Counted from the stretch's first letter, positions 9,123-18,663 are shown. The stretch is DNA of 33,872 nucleotides from Lysobacteraceae bacterium (GCA_002995625.1 PVBP01000026.1:1-33872), one strand, 5' to 3'. Numbers and translations: made by a program. The notes: a model not told the origin generated them from the sequence alone.

Positions 9123-10265
9123 ATGACACAACGGATGATCGCCATGACCAGGATTCCAACGACATGGTTGCTCGCCGCCTTGCTGCTGCCCGTTGGCTGG
9201 GGCAGGGCCGAGGCCGCGACCTATTGCGTCGGCAGCGTCGCCGAGTTGCGTTCGGCACTCAACGCCGCGGCAGCCAGTCCGGAGAACGACGAGATCAGGA
9301 TCCGGTCCGGCATCTACGCGACCGGCGGCACCGCCTTCGTCTACGCAAGCCCCAACAGTGGATGGGTGGGGCTCTATGGCGGCTTCGAGACCCAGGGCAG
9401 CAATCCGTGCGGTCGTCGTGTGCTGGACGCGAGCGTGACCCGACTGACCGCCGGAGGGACCAGCCGCGTGCTGGTGATGCAGCACAATGCGCCGCCCGAC
9501 GCGCTCGCGACCCGTTTCATCGTCGACAACCTGACCCTCGAGCAGGGAGCGGTGCCAAACGGGGACGGCGGCGCGCTCGACATGTTCTCGGTGGTCGAAG
9601 CCCCCAACGAATTCTGGCTGGACAACGTCATCATCCGGGAGAGCAGCGCAAACTTCGGCGGTGGGGCCAGCCTCTACCTGCGGCGTGGGCTCGTCAAGAT
9701 CACCAACAGCCTGTTCCACGGCAACAGCGCGGCGTACGCCTCGTCCCACATCACACTGACGCAGCTCTTCGGGGCGGCTACCCCGAGCGTGATCCTGAGC
9801 GGCAACACCTTCGTGGGCGGGTCGTGTCCCGGCGCCGGCGGCCGCGGGTGCGGCATCCGCCTCGCACTCGGCGGGACGGTGGCGGCGCAGATCCGGAACT
9901 CCGTGTTCCACGCGAACATGGTCAGCGACGTGACCACGGAAGGCCTTACCGTCATCGGTTACGGCAGTGGGACGATCGGGTACGCCGACAGCCTCGTCCC
10001 GCTCACCAACGGCAACCTGATTCCGACCGTCCTTCGGCCGCTGGTCGGGAGTCCGGGCTTCGTCGATGCCACTGGCGGGGACTTCCGTCCACGCGACGAC
10101 TCGATCCTGGTCAACCGCGGATGGAGCGACACGCCGTTCTATCCGACGAACGTCTTCGACCTGCGCGGCAGCCCGCGCGTCGTCGGCTTCTCGAGGGACG
10201 TGGGGGCCTACGAGAACCAGGAACGGCTGTTCCGCGACTCGCTGGAGGAGGCGGCCTCGCCCTGA
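9123..10265 (+). CDS. Secreted protein with parallel beta-helix-like repeats and degenerate FxDxxE tail
   Basis: This 380-aa protein has a signal peptide (TWLLAALLLPVGWGRAEAA). The mature part has features of right-handed beta-helix proteins: an opening CVGSVAELRSALNAAA and IRIRSGIYATGG, then short repeating rungs (FIVDNLTLEQGA, FWLDNVIIRES, VKITNSLFHGNSA, VILSGNTFVGG, AQIRNSVFHANM). A closing DLRGSPRVVGFSRDVGAYEN is usual for such proteins. The last residues, RLFRDSLEEAASP, resemble the LFSDGFEAP and VFADGFEGP endings of two other secreted proteins in this window. In-frame ATGs at 9135 and 9144 are alternative starts. It lies inside the ABC importer gene cluster in the opposite orientation. 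A polysaccharide-binding or surface role is possible but not shown. Confidence 0.8.
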   Translation: MTQRMIAMTRIPTTWLLAALLLPVGWGRAEAATYCVGSVAELRSALNAAAASPENDEIRIRSGIYATGGTAFVYASPNSGWVGLYGGFETQGSNPCGRRVLDASVTRLTAGGTSRVLVMQHNAPPDALATRFIVDNLTLEQGAVPNGDGGALDMFSVVEAPNEFWLDNVIIRESSANFGGGASLYLRRGLVKITNSLFHGNSAAYASSHITLTQLFGAATPSVILSGNTFVGGSCPGAGGRGCGIRLALGGTVAAQIRNSVFHANMVSDVTTEGLTVIGYGSGTIGYADSLVPLTNGNLIPTVLRPLVGSPGFVDATGGDFRPRDDSILVNRGWSDTPFYPTNVFDLRGSPRVVGFSRDVGAYENQERLFRDSLEEAASP

Positions 10266-10362
10266 TCGAGTCGGGCAGCGCGCATCGGCACCTCGCAGCC
10301 GCTGGAGACCGGGCGCGATGACGCGGTGGGGACCGACCGTGTCGGTGACGCCCTGCGAGGGT

Positions 10363-11153
10363 CTAGGCCTTGGCCGTCGCGATTCCCTCGAGCCCACGTC
10401 CAGACCACTTCGAGATCCACCACCTGTCGATCGCGGCGAAGAGCCCGTAGATCGCGATCCCGGTCAGCGAGACCAGCGCGAGCGCCGCGTACATGCGCGG
10501 GATCTCGGTCCGGAAGCTGGCCTCGAGGATGCGCGAGGCGAGCCCGGTCTCGCGCCCGGCCGCGCCGGCCGCGAACTCGGCGACCACGGCGCCGATCAGC
10601 GCGAGCCCGCCAGCGATCCGCAGCCCGGCCATGAAGTAGGGCACCGCGGTCGGCAGCAGCAGCCAGCGCAGTCGCTGCCACGGTCTCGCGCGATGCAGCG
10701 CGAAAAGCTCGCGCAGGCCGGGTTCGACCGCGCGCAGGCCCGCGAGCGTGTTCGAGAGCACCGGGAAGAAGGCGACAATCCACGCGCACAGCAGCAGCGC
10801 GGCCGTGGTGTCGTCGAGGTAGATCAGCACCAGCGGCGCGATCGCGACGATCGGCGTCACCTGCAGCACGATCGCGACCGGCAGCAAGGCGCGTTCGAGC
10901 GTGCGCGACAGCGCGAAGGCGCAGGCGATCAGCGCGCCGCCGACGGCAGCGAGCGCCAGCGCGCCGACGGTGATCCGGATCGTGAACCACCACGACGGCA
11001 GCAGCGAGTCGAGGTTCGTCCACAGCGTCGTCGCGACGAGGCTCGGGGCCGGCACCAGGTACTGCGGGACCTCCGCGATGCGGACCCAGGCCTCCCAAGC
11101 GCCGAGCAGGGCGAGCACCAGTAGCGCCGGGGCGATCCAGTCGCGCGCGGCCC

Positions 11154-11157
<4 letters not shown>
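10363..11157 (-). CDS. ABC transporter permease, SsuC/TauC/ThiX type
   Basis: This 264-aa inner-membrane permease has about six hydrophobic segments. The binding-protein-dependent transport signature region is LHRARPWQRLRWLLLPTAVP followed by YFMAGLRIAGGLALIGAVVAE (EAA loop and following helix), which contacts the ATPase. I chose the ATG at 11157 because it overlaps the ATPase stop codon as ATGA; an upstream in-frame start at 11202 would add 15 Arg-rich residues inside the ATPase gene. The overlap implies translational coupling with the ATPase. The size and arrangement match permeases that import nitrate, taurine, sulfonates or thiamine precursors. Confidence 0.9.
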
Positions 11158-11909
<752 letters not shown>

Positions 11910-12024
11910 CGCGCGATGATGCCACCGGCCGGGTGGGCGATCGTTGCGGCCGGGGTTCGCGCTCCGCGCACGACTGCGCAGGGATCGACCAGTTGCCCGA
12001 ACGCGGGCTCACTACGCTTCGCCG

Positions 12025-12909
12025 ATGACCGGAACAGCCACTCGCTTCCTGCAACTCGACGTGTTCACCCCGAGGGCCGGCGGTGGCAACCCGCTCGGTG
12101 TCGTGATCGGTGCCGAGGACTGGGGCACGGCGCGGATGCAGGCCTTCGCGCGCTGGACGGACCTCGTCGAGACCACCTTCCTGCTGCCGCCGACTGGGCC
12201 GCAGGCGAGCTACCGGGTGCGGATCTTCACGCCCGATCGCGAGATCCCGTTCGCAGGACATCCCAGCATCGGCACGGCCCACGCGTTCCTCGAGACTGGG
12301 GGCCGCCTCGGCCCCGACGGTCTCGTGCAGGAGTGCGGCGCGGGTCTGCTGCCGATCCGGGTCGCGGGCGAGGGCGATGCGCGCGAACTCGCGATCCGCG
12401 CGCCCGCTGCCCGGGCGATCGCGGTCGGCCTCGGGGCCTCGACCGTGCTTCGTGACGTGCTCGAAGGGGTCGCGCTCGGCACTGTCCCGCCGGCGTTGAT
12501 CGAGGGCGGCCGGCGCTGGTGGATCGCCGAGTTCGCGAACGAGCCAGCGCTCCGCGCGTGGCGACCCGATCTCGACGCGATCCGAGCCCTGGCCGGGGAG
12601 TCCGGCGGGCTCGGGCTCGCGGCTTTCGCGCGCAGCCGCGATCCCGACTTCGACCTCGTGGTGCGGGCGTTCCCGCTCGGCGTCGGCATCGTCGAGGATC
12701 CGGCCTCGGGTGCCGCGAATGGCCTGATCGGCGCGTGGATCGCGATGGCCGAGCCGGACGGCCCGCTGGCGCGCGGCTACCGCGTCAGCCAGGGCCGCGA
12801 ACTCGGTCGCGACGCGCGGCTCCGTGTCACGATCGAGAGCGCCGACTCGATCTGGGTCGGCGGCCAGACCCGCACCGTGATCGACGGCGCGCTGGCCTGG
12901 CCGGACTGA
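12025..12909 (+). CDS. PhzF-family isomerase/epimerase
   Basis: This 294-aa protein has the PhzF fold markers: an N-terminal LDVFTPRAGGGNPLGVV, the catalytic Glu in LVETTFLLPP (E49), REIPFAGHPSIGTAHAFL with the conserved GHPS, and VEDPASGAANGLIGAWI late in the second half. The family includes phenazine-pathway isomerase PhzF and diaminopimelate-epimerase-like proteins. Most members are of unknown substrate, and no phenazine genes are present here. The ATG at 12025 starts directly on the conserved domain; a TTG-started extension to 11944 is not needed. It converges on leuB with stop codons abutting (TGATCA at 12907-12912), leaving no room for an intergenic terminator. Confidence 0.9.
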   Translation: MTGTATRFLQLDVFTPRAGGGNPLGVVIGAEDWGTARMQAFARWTDLVETTFLLPPTGPQASYRVRIFTPDREIPFAGHPSIGTAHAFLETGGRLGPDGLVQECGAGLLPIRVAGEGDARELAIRAPAARAIAVGLGASTVLRDVLEGVALGTVPPALIEGGRRWWIAEFANEPALRAWRPDLDAIRALAGESGGLGLAAFARSRDPDFDLVVRAFPLGVGIVEDPASGAANGLIGAWIAMAEPDGPLARGYRVSQGRELGRDARLRVTIESADSIWVGGQTRTVIDGALAWPD

Positions 12910-13980
12910 TCACGCCGCGAGCGTCTCCGGCTGGCCGAGCGCGTCGAGCACCGCGACGGTCGCCTCCGCCGTGCGCGCGGTGCCGCCGAGATCGGGCGTG
13001 AGGACGCCCGCCGTGATCGCGACGTCGACCGCCTGCTCGATCTCGCGCGCGGCCGACTCGGCGCCCAGCGAATGGCGCAGCAGCATCGCCGCCGACAGGA
13101 TCGTGCCGTAGGGATTGGCGATGCCGCGGCCGGCGATGTCGGGCGCGGAACCGTGGATCGGCTCGTAGAGCCCGGGGCCGTCGTCGCCGAGCGAGGCCGA
13201 GGGCATCATCCCGAGCGAGCCGGTCAGCGCGGCGGTCTCGTCGGTCAGGATGTCGCCGAACAGGTTCTCGGTCAGCACCACGTCGAAGTCGCGCGGCCGC
13301 GAGATCAGGTACATCGCCATCGCGTCGACCAGCAGGTGCTCGACCGCGACGTCGGGGTACTCGCGCGCCATCAGCGCCGAGACCGTCTCGCGCCACAGCC
13401 GCGAGGTCTCGAGCACGTTGGCCTTGTCGACCGAGACCAGCCGTCGCTTGCGGGCGCGGGCCAGGTTCGCCGCCGTGCGGGTCACGCGCTGGATCTCGTC
13501 GACCGTGTAGGCGCATTCGTCGGTCGCGCGGTCGGCGGTGCGCGTGCGCGCGCCGAAGTAGATGCCGCCGGTCAGCTCGCGGACGACGACGAGATCGGTC
13601 CCCTCGACCCGCTCGCGCCGGACCGGCGAGAGATCGAGCAGCGCCGGATGCGGCCTCACCGGGCGCAGGTTCGCGTACAGGCCGAGCTCGCGCCGCAGCG
13701 CGAGGAGGCCTGCCTCGGGCCGGATCGCGACCGGCACCTTGGCCCACTTCGGTCCGCCGACGGCGCCCATCAGGATCGCGTCGGCCGCCCGGCAGCGCGC
13801 GAGCACGGGCGCCGGCAGCGGCTCGCCGTCGGCGTCGATCGCGGCGCCGCCGAAGGGCAGGGTCTCGAACACCAGCGACAACCGGTGCCGGCGCGCGACG
13901 CGCTTCAGCACGGTCACCGCGGCGGTGGTGACCTCGGGTCCGATGCCGTCACCCGGCAGCACGACGATCAGGCGTTCCAT
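12910..13980 (-). CDS. leuB: 3-isopropylmalate dehydrogenase
   Basis: This 356-aa cytoplasmic enzyme oxidises 3-isopropylmalate to 2-isopropyl-3-oxosuccinate (which decarboxylates to 2-ketoisocaproate) with NAD. The N-terminus MERLIVVLPGDGIGPEV is typical. Substrate-binding YANLRPVRPHPALL and RELTGGIYFG follow. The family signature NLFGDILTDETAALTGSLGM carries the Mg-binding Asp residues, and HGSAPDIAGRGIANPYGTI is the cofactor region. It is the last gene of leuACDB, and its start overlaps the end of leuD by 13 nt, which suggests coupled translation. The length matches the family. Confidence 0.97.
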   Translation of the reverse strand: MERLIVVLPGDGIGPEVTTAAVTVLKRVARRHRLSLVFETLPFGGAAIDADGEPLPAPVLARCRAADAILMGAVGGPKWAKVPVAIRPEAGLLALRRELGLYANLRPVRPHPALLDLSPVRRERVEGTDLVVVRELTGGIYFGARTRTADRATDECAYTVDEIQRVTRTAANLARARKRRLVSVDKANVLETSRLWRETVSALMAREYPDVAVEHLLVDAMAMYLISRPRDFDVVLTENLFGDILTDETAALTGSLGMMPSASLGDDGPGLYEPIHGSAPDIAGRGIANPYGTILSAAMLLRHSLGAESAAREIEQAVDVAITAGVLTPDLGGTARTAEATVAVLDALGQPETLAA

Positions 13981-14552
13981 GCGCGGCGTTCCTCGAAGGC
14001 TTCGATCTGCGGGCGGCGGGCGATCAGCCAGCCGAGTTCGTCGACCCCGGCGAGCAGGCAGTCGCGCGCGAACGGGTCGATCGCGAAGGGGATGGCGCTG
14101 CCGTCCTCGCGCTCGATGCGCTCGTGCGTCAGGTCGATCGCGAGCCGCTCGCCGGCTCGCTCGAGCAGCGAGGCGTGGACTCGGGCGGACACGACGATCG
14201 CGACGAGACCGTTCTTCAGCGCGTTGTTGCGGAAGATGTCGGCGATCGCGGTCGAGATCACGCAGCGGATGCCGGCATCGACGAGGGCCCACGGCGCGTG
14301 CTCGCGCGAGGAGCCGCAGCCGAAGTTGTGGCCGGCGACGAGGATCGAAGCGCCCGCGTGCTCGGGCCGGTTCAGCGCGAACTCCGGATTCGGGCTGCCG
14401 TCCGGCAGCCAGCGCCAGTCGTGGAAGGCGTGGCGGCCTAGCCCCTCGCGCGTGGTCGTGGTCAGGAAGCGCGCCGGGATGATCTGGTCGGTGTCGATGT
14501 TCGCGATCGGCAGCGCGACCGAGCGCGATTCGATGCGGCGTATCGGTTCCAT
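13968..14552 (-). CDS. leuD: 3-isopropylmalate dehydratase, small subunit
   Basis: This 194-aa small subunit of isopropylmalate isomerase pairs with LeuC to interconvert 2- and 3-isopropylmalate. The swivelling-domain motifs are clear: ANIDTDQIIPARFL near residue 17, VAGHNFGCGSSREHAPWAL near 74 and ISTAIADIFRNNALKNGL near 100. Its ATG shares one base with the leuC stop (TGATG), and it overlaps leuB by 13 nt, so leuC, leuD and leuB are tightly packed. Confidence 0.97.
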   Translation of the reverse strand: MEPIRRIESRSVALPIANIDTDQIIPARFLTTTTREGLGRHAFHDWRWLPDGSPNPEFALNRPEHAGASILVAGHNFGCGSSREHAPWALVDAGIRCVISTAIADIFRNNALKNGLVAIVVSARVHASLLERAGERLAIDLTHERIEREDGSAIPFAIDPFARDCLLAGVDELGWLIARRPQIEAFEERRAWNA

Positions 14553-15961
14553 CAGGCGGCCTCCTCGGCGGGGCTCGGCGCCGCCGCGATCGCGCCGGCG
14601 AGCGCGCTGGCCGCCGCGGTCGCGGGGCTGGCGAGCACCGTGCGCACGCCCGGTCCCTGGCGACCCTCGAAGTTGCGGTTGCTGGTGCTGACGACGAGCT
14701 CGCCCGGCCTTGCGATGTCGCCGTTCATGCCGATGCACATCGAGCAGCCGGGCTCGCGCCACTCGGCGCCGGCGGCGCGGAACACCGCGTCGAGGCCCTC
14801 GGCCTCGGCGGCGCGCTTGACCGCCTCCGAGCCCGGGACCACCAGCATCCGCACTCGCGGGTGGATCCGGTGGCCGCGCAGGACGGCCGCGGCGTCGCGC
14901 AGGTCGGGGAGTCGCGCGTTGGTGCAACTGCCGATGAAGACCACGTCGACCGGCTGGCCGGCGATCGCGGCGCCCGGCGCGAAGCCCATGTAGGCCAGCG
15001 CCTTCGCGGCAGTCGCACCGGCCTCGACCGGGATCCGGCCGTCGATCGGCACGACCTTGCCGGGATCGGTGCCCCAGGTGACCGACGGCCGCACCGCGCC
15101 GGCGTCGATGTGGACCTCGCGGTCGTAGCGGCAACCCGGGTCGCTCGCGAGCGACAGCCAGTCGCGCGCGGCGGTCTCGAAGTCCTCGCCGACCGGCGCC
15201 GCCGGGCGACCGCGCAGCCACTCGATCGTGGTCGCGTCGGGCGCGACCAGCCCCGCCGGCGCGCCCATCTCGATCGACAGGTTGCACAGGGTCATCCGGC
15301 CCTCCATCGACAGCGCGCGGATCGCGCTGCCGCGGAACTCGATCACGTGCCCGGTGCCGCCGTCGACCCCGACCACGCCGATCACGTGCAGCGCGAGGTC
15401 CTTGGCCGTCACTCCGGGCGCCAGCCGCCCCTCGACGTGCACCGCGAGCGTGCGTGGCTTGCGCTTCAGCAGGCACTGCGTCGCCAGCACGTGCGCGACC
15501 TCGGTGCTGCCGATGCCGAAGGCCAGAGCGCCGAAGGCGCCGTGGGTCGAGGTGTGGCTGTCGCCGCAGACGATGGTCATGCCCGGCAGGGTGTGACCGA
15601 GCTCGGGCGCCATCACGTGCACGATGCCGCGGTGCGGCGAGTCCCAGCCGTGCACCGCGATGCCGTGGCGGCGGCAGTTCGCGAGCAGCGTCTCGACCTG
15701 CGCGCGCGTGGCCGGGTTGGCCCAGGGGCGCTCGCCATCGAGGTCCGGCGCGCCGGTCGGGGTCGAGTGGTCGATCGTTGCGAGCGTGCGCTCCGGGCGC
15801 GCGACCGGGATGCCGCGCGCGTCGAGCATCGCGAAGGCCTGCGGCGAGGTCACCTCGTGGATCAGGTGCAGGTCGACGTAGAGCACGGCCGGGCGCCCGC
15901 CCTCGGCCGGGATCACCTCGTGGCGGCGCCAGAGCTTCTCGAACAGGGTCAGGGCTTCCAT
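14552..15961 (-). CDS. leuC: 3-isopropylmalate dehydratase, large subunit
   Basis: This 469-aa aconitase-family subunit has the 4Fe-4S ligand Cys residues in [10 protein letters not shown] and in [10 protein letters not shown]. Further family markers are [27 protein letters not shown] and the ending NRNFEGRQG. The length fits the bacterial LeuC1 type. It lies 3 nt downstream of leuA and overlaps leuD by one base. The cluster acts in the cytoplasm and is oxygen sensitive through its iron-sulfur centre; that is family knowledge. Confidence 0.97.
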   Translation of the reverse strand: MEALTLFEKLWRRHEVIPAEGGRPAVLYVDLHLIHEVTSPQAFAMLDARGIPVARPERTLATIDHSTPTGAPDLDGERPWANPATRAQVETLLANCRRHGIAVHGWDSPHRGIVHVMAPELGHTLPGMTIVCGDSHTSTHGAFGALAFGIGSTEVAHVLATQCLLKRKPRTLAVHVEGRLAPGVTAKDLALHVIGVVGVDGGTGHVIEFRGSAIRALSMEGRMTLCNLSIEMGAPAGLVAPDATTIEWLRGRPAAPVGEDFETAARDWLSLASDPGCRYDREVHIDAGAVRPSVTWGTDPGKVVPIDGRIPVEAGATAAKALAYMGFAPGAAIAGQPVDVVFIGSCTNARLPDLRDAAAVLRGHRIHPRVRMLVVPGSEAVKRAAEAEGLDAVFRAAGAEWREPGCSMCIGMNGDIARPGELVVSTSNRNFEGRQGPGVRTVLASPATAAASALAGAIAAAPSPAEEAA

Positions 15962-15964
15962 CGC

Positions 15965-17518
15965 TCAGCTCCCGGTCGCGGCGTAGCGGCGCTCGCGCGC
16001 GCGCGCGTTCGCGGCGATGCGGTTCGCGACCTCGAGCAGCGCCCGGGCCGAGGCCTCGATCACGTCGGTGCTGATCGACTGGCCGCGGTACTCGCGGCCG
16101 TCCGAGGTCACCCGCACCGTGGCCTGGCCCTGCGCGTCGCCGCCGGCGGTGATGCTGCGCACCGCGTAGTCGCGGACCTCGAACGCGACGCCGGTCGCAC
16201 GGGCGATCGCACGCGCGATCGCGTCGACCGGGCCGTCGCCGGTCGCGGCCTCGCGCACGTGGCCGCCGGACTCGTCGGCCAGCACCACGCTGACGGTCGG
16301 GTGGATGCGCCCGCCGATCGCGGTGCTGACCTGCAGCGACTCGAGGTGCCAGGGGCCGCCGTCGTGCGGATCGAGTCCGAGCCACAGCGCCTCGAGGTCG
16401 GCGTCGTAGACCTCCTTCTTGCGGTCGGCGATGCGCTTGTAGTCGACCATCAGCCGGTCGAGCGCGGCGTCGTCGATCCGGTAGCCGAAGCTCGCGAGGC
16501 GGTCGCGGACCGCGGCCCGGCCGCTGTGCTTGCCGAGCACCAGCAGGCTGCCGGGCACGCCGACGTCCTCGGGACGCATGATCTCGTAGGTGCTGCGGTC
16601 GGCGATCATGCCGTGCTGGTGGATGCCGCTCTCGTGCGCGAAGGCGTTGTCGCCGACGATCGCCTTGTTGCGCGGGATCGAGGCGCCGATCAGGTTCGCC
16701 AGCGTGCGCGCGGCCCCGTACAGGCGCTCGGTGCGGATGCCGGTGGCGACGCGGTAGCGGTCTCGGCGCGTGCGCACCGCCATCACGATCTCCTCGAGCG
16801 CGGCGTTGCCGGCGCGCTCGCCGATGCCGGTCAGCGTGCACTCGACCTGGCGGGCGCCCCCCTCGACCGCCGCCAGGCTGTTCGCGACCGCAAGGCCGAG
16901 GTCGTCGTGGCAGTGGGTCGAGATCACCGCGCGTTCGACGCCGCGGACCTCGCGACGCAGCATCGCGATCAGCTCGCGGTATTCCCCGGGCGTCGTGAAG
17001 CCGACCGTGTCCGGGACGTTGATCGTGGTCGCGCCGGCCTCGATCGCAGCGGAGAACAGTTCGACCAGGAACTCGGGCTCCGAGCGCGTCGCGTCCTCGG
17101 CCGAGAACTCGACGTCGGCGACCGCGGCCCGCGCCATCCGCACGCCGGCGACCGCGCGCTCGACGACCTCGGACTTCGAGAGCCTGAGCTTGTGCTCTCG
17201 GTGGATCGGACTCGAGGCGATGAAGACGTGGACGCGGGGCTTCTCGGCCCCGGCCAGCGCGTCGATCGCGGCGCGGATGTCGGCCTCATGGCAGCGGGCG
17301 AGGGCGGCAATCGTCGGTCCGCGCACCTCGCGCGCGATCTCGGCGACCGAGCGGAAGTCGCCCTCGGAGGCGTTCGGATAGCCGGCCTCGATCACGTCGA
17401 CGCCGAGCTGGGCGAGGGTCTCGGCCATGCGCCGCTTCTGCAGCGGATTCAGGCTGCAGCCGGGGCTCTGCTCGCCGTCGCGCAGCGTGGTGTCGAAGAT
17501 GATCAGTCTCTCGTCCAT
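15965..17518 (-). CDS. leuA: 2-isopropylmalate synthase
   Basis: This 517-aa enzyme commits 2-ketoisovalerate and acetyl-CoA to leucine. The TIM-barrel domain starts IIFDTTLRDGEQSPGCSL and includes VHVFIASSPIHREHKLR, TINVPDTVGFTTPGEY, the metal-binding ISTHCHDDLGLAVANS and the substrate loop GIGERAGNAALEE. NAFAHESGIHQHGM lies in the linker region. The C-terminal 120 or so residues form the regulatory domain that usually binds leucine for feedback inhibition. It is the first gene of leuACDB. Its ATG follows an AAAGGA site by about 10 nt and sits just behind the leader/attenuator at 17550-17733, so expression is probably controlled by leucyl-tRNA supply. Confidence 0.97.
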   Translation of the reverse strand: MDERLIIFDTTLRDGEQSPGCSLNPLQKRRMAETLAQLGVDVIEAGYPNASEGDFRSVAEIAREVRGPTIAALARCHEADIRAAIDALAGAEKPRVHVFIASSPIHREHKLRLSKSEVVERAVAGVRMARAAVADVEFSAEDATRSEPEFLVELFSAAIEAGATTINVPDTVGFTTPGEYRELIAMLRREVRGVERAVISTHCHDDLGLAVANSLAAVEGGARQVECTLTGIGERAGNAALEEIVMAVRTRRDRYRVATGIRTERLYGAARTLANLIGASIPRNKAIVGDNAFAHESGIHQHGMIADRSTYEIMRPEDVGVPGSLLVLGKHSGRAAVRDRLASFGYRIDDAALDRLMVDYKRIADRKKEVYDADLEALWLGLDPHDGGPWHLESLQVSTAIGGRIHPTVSVVLADESGGHVREAATGDGPVDAIARAIARATGVAFEVRDYAVRSITAGGDAQGQATVRVTSDGREYRGQSISTDVIEASARALLEVANRIAANARARERRYAATGS

Positions 17519-17549
17519 CGGGTGGGTCCTTTCGGGGTCCGGAAACGAA

Positions 17550-17582
17550 GAAGCCCCGCGTCGGGGTCCGGCGCGGGGCTTC
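17550..17582 (-). terminator. leu attenuator hairpin
   Basis: On the minus strand, an 11-bp perfect stem (GAAGCCCCGCG / CGCGGGGCTTC) with an 11-nt loop is followed by TTCGTTTCC, between the leader peptide and leuA. The 3' arm segment CGACGCGGG (17563-17555) is a direct repeat of CGACGCGGG at 17633-17625, at the end of the leader ORF. The upstream copy can therefore pair with the 5' arm (6 bp) and compete with the terminator, as an antiterminator should. Confidence 0.8.
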
Positions 17583-17616
17583 GGGGAGAGGGTCTTGTCA
17601 GGGGGTCAAGGCCGCA

Positions 17617-17733
17617 TCATCCGTCCCGCGTCGAGGTCGGAAGAAGAAGCAGGCCGAGGGCGAGCAGCGCACGCGGATTCGCGACCGCGGCGTTGGTCGT
17701 CGAGTGGGCGCGTGGCGTGCTGCGATGCGACAT
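17617..17733 (-). CDS. leuL: leu operon leader peptide
   Basis: This 38-codon ORF lies upstream of leuA and reads MSHRSTPRAHS, then ends ALLALGLLLLPTSTRDG. Seven of nine consecutive codons (about codons 23-31) are Leu: CTG CTC - CTC - CTG CTT CTT CTT. It sits between a TTGACA promoter and a strong hairpin before leuA. This is the layout of a ribosome-mediated attenuator: stalling at Leu codons when leucyl-tRNA is scarce should free the upstream strand to block the terminator. The position of the Leu run, about 10 nt before the competing strand at 17633-17625, fits. There is no room for a Shine-Dalgarno site if transcription starts where the promoter predicts. The gene name is by function only. 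Confidence 0.82.
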   Translation of the reverse strand: MSHRSTPRAHSTTNAAVANPRALLALGLLLLPTSTRDG

Positions 17734-17740
17734 GGGGTCG

Positions 17741-17770
17741 AGACTAGGCGCGTTCCGGTCGAGGTGTCAA
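17741..17770 (-). promoter_or_regulatory. leu promoter (TTGACA-N18-TAGTCT)
   Basis: On the minus strand, a perfect -35 TTGACA (17770-17765) is followed after 18 nt by TAGTCT (17746-17741). The leader ATG is only 7 nt beyond the -10 box, so the mRNA start should fall at or next to that ATG. Confidence 0.65.
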
Positions 17771-17906
17771 GCCCGGCCGGAGCTGCCGCGGTGGCGTCGG
17801 GGCACCTGCATGATCGTCGCCGGCGATTGCCGCGATCGCGGCGCGGCGCTTGCGGCGCGGTCCGGACGCGCGTTCAATCGAGGTCCCCAGTTCGAGGAGC
17901 CCTGCG

Positions 17907-18419
17907 ATGGGCAAGTCCCGCAACGCCGCCCTGAAATCGAACTCCCGCCCGGCCCCGATCGACATCGGCATCGGCGAGAAGGACCGCGGGAAGATCGCCG
18001 ACGGCCTCGCGCGGCTGCTGGCCGACACCTACGCGCTGTACCTCAAGACCCACAACTTCCACTGGAACGTCGAAGGCCCGATGTTCAACACGCTGCACCA
18101 GATGTTCATGGTGCAGTACACGGAGCTCTGGAACGCGCTCGACCTGATCGCCGAGCGCATCCGTTCGCTCGGCTACTACGCGCCTGGGAGCTATCGCGAC
18201 TTCGCGAAGCTCGCGAGCGTGCCGGACGCGATCGGCGTTCCGGCCGCGCTCGACATGGTGCGCGAGCTCGTCGCCGGGCACGAGGCCGTCGCGCGGACCG
18301 CCCGCGCGGCATTCCCGGCGGCCGGGAAGGGCAACGACGAGGCCACGCTCGACCTGCTGACCCAGCGACTGCAGGTCCACGAGAAGACCGCGTGGATGTT
18401 GCGCAGCCTGCTCAAGTGA
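17907..18419 (+). CDS. dps: Dps-family ferritin-like DNA-binding/iron-storage protein
   Basis: This 170-aa Dps protein has a Lys/Arg/Ser/Asn-rich N-terminal tail of about 25 residues, which in this family can bind DNA. The ferroxidase motif [21 protein letters not shown] follows, with HxxHW and the downstream [19 protein letters not shown] carrying Asp and Glu ligands. It would form a 12-subunit shell that oxidises and stores iron and protects DNA from peroxide. I chose the ATG at 17907, which has GAGGAG about 7 nt upstream; a GTG-like extension to 17850 is not supported. It sits alone between the divergent leu and ilv operons, 32 bp ahead of the ilv promoter. Confidence 0.93.
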   Translation: MGKSRNAALKSNSRPAPIDIGIGEKDRGKIADGLARLLADTYALYLKTHNFHWNVEGPMFNTLHQMFMVQYTELWNALDLIAERIRSLGYYAPGSYRDFAKLASVPDAIGVPAALDMVRELVAGHEAVARTARAAFPAAGKGNDEATLDLLTQRLQVHEKTAWMLRSLLK

Positions 18420-18450
18420 GCGCGAACCGCGGGATCGGCGCCTTAATGGG

Positions 18451-18480
18451 TTGACATCTCCGAAAGGCGTGTTCTAAGTT
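18451..18480 (+). promoter_or_regulatory. ilv promoter (TTGACA-N18-TAAGTT)
   Basis: A perfect -35 TTGACA (18451-18456) is followed after 18 nt by TAAGTT (18475-18480); TCTAAG at 18473-18478 is an alternative -10. The leader ATG lies 6 nt past TAAGTT. The spacing and layout are nearly identical to the leu promoter. Confidence 0.65.
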
Positions 18481-18486
18481 CGGCCC

Positions 18487-18624
18487 ATGCTTCCGCAGCG
18501 CAACATCGACGCCCGCATCGCCCCGACCGGCTCCTCGCTCGGTCGCGACGTCGTGCTCGGTGGCGCGCTCGTCCTCGTCGCGCTCGTACTCATTACGCCC
18601 ACAAGGTGCGGGATGAGAGCGTAG
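18487..18624 (+). CDS. ilvL: ilv operon leader peptide
   Basis: This 45-codon ORF upstream of ilvD carries the run VVLGGALVLVALVLITP (about codons 22-38), packed with Val, Leu and Ile codons, the three end products of the pathway. It resembles in kind the IlvL leader of enteric bacteria. A competing stem and a terminator follow, so low charging of any of the three tRNAs should stall ribosomes in the run and allow read-through into ilvD. The ATG is immediately behind the predicted transcription start, so a leaderless initiation is likely. The gene name is by function only. Confidence 0.82.
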   Translation: MLPQRNIDARIAPTGSSLGRDVVLGGALVLVALVLITPTRCGMRA

Positions 18625-18663
18625 CCAGCGACCCAGCAAAGGCCTCCTCGAAACCCCCGCACC
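18605..18663 (+). promoter_or_regulatory. ilv antiterminator pairing
   Basis: GGTGCGGG at 18605-18612 (last codons of the leader ORF) is perfectly complementary over 8 bp to CCCGCACC at 18656-18663, which overlaps the 5' arm of the terminator hairpin. The two structures exclude each other, as required for attenuation. Confidence 0.65.

Noticed and set aside
12025-12909. Phenazine biosynthesis role for the PhzF-family gene
   Set aside because: No other phz gene is present, and the family is mostly unrelated to phenazines.
14861-18454. Open frame of 1197 codons on the plus strand across leuC, leuA and dps
   Set aside because: Shadow of leuC and leuA on the other strand and of dps in another frame; no domain, and the leu genes are unmistakable.
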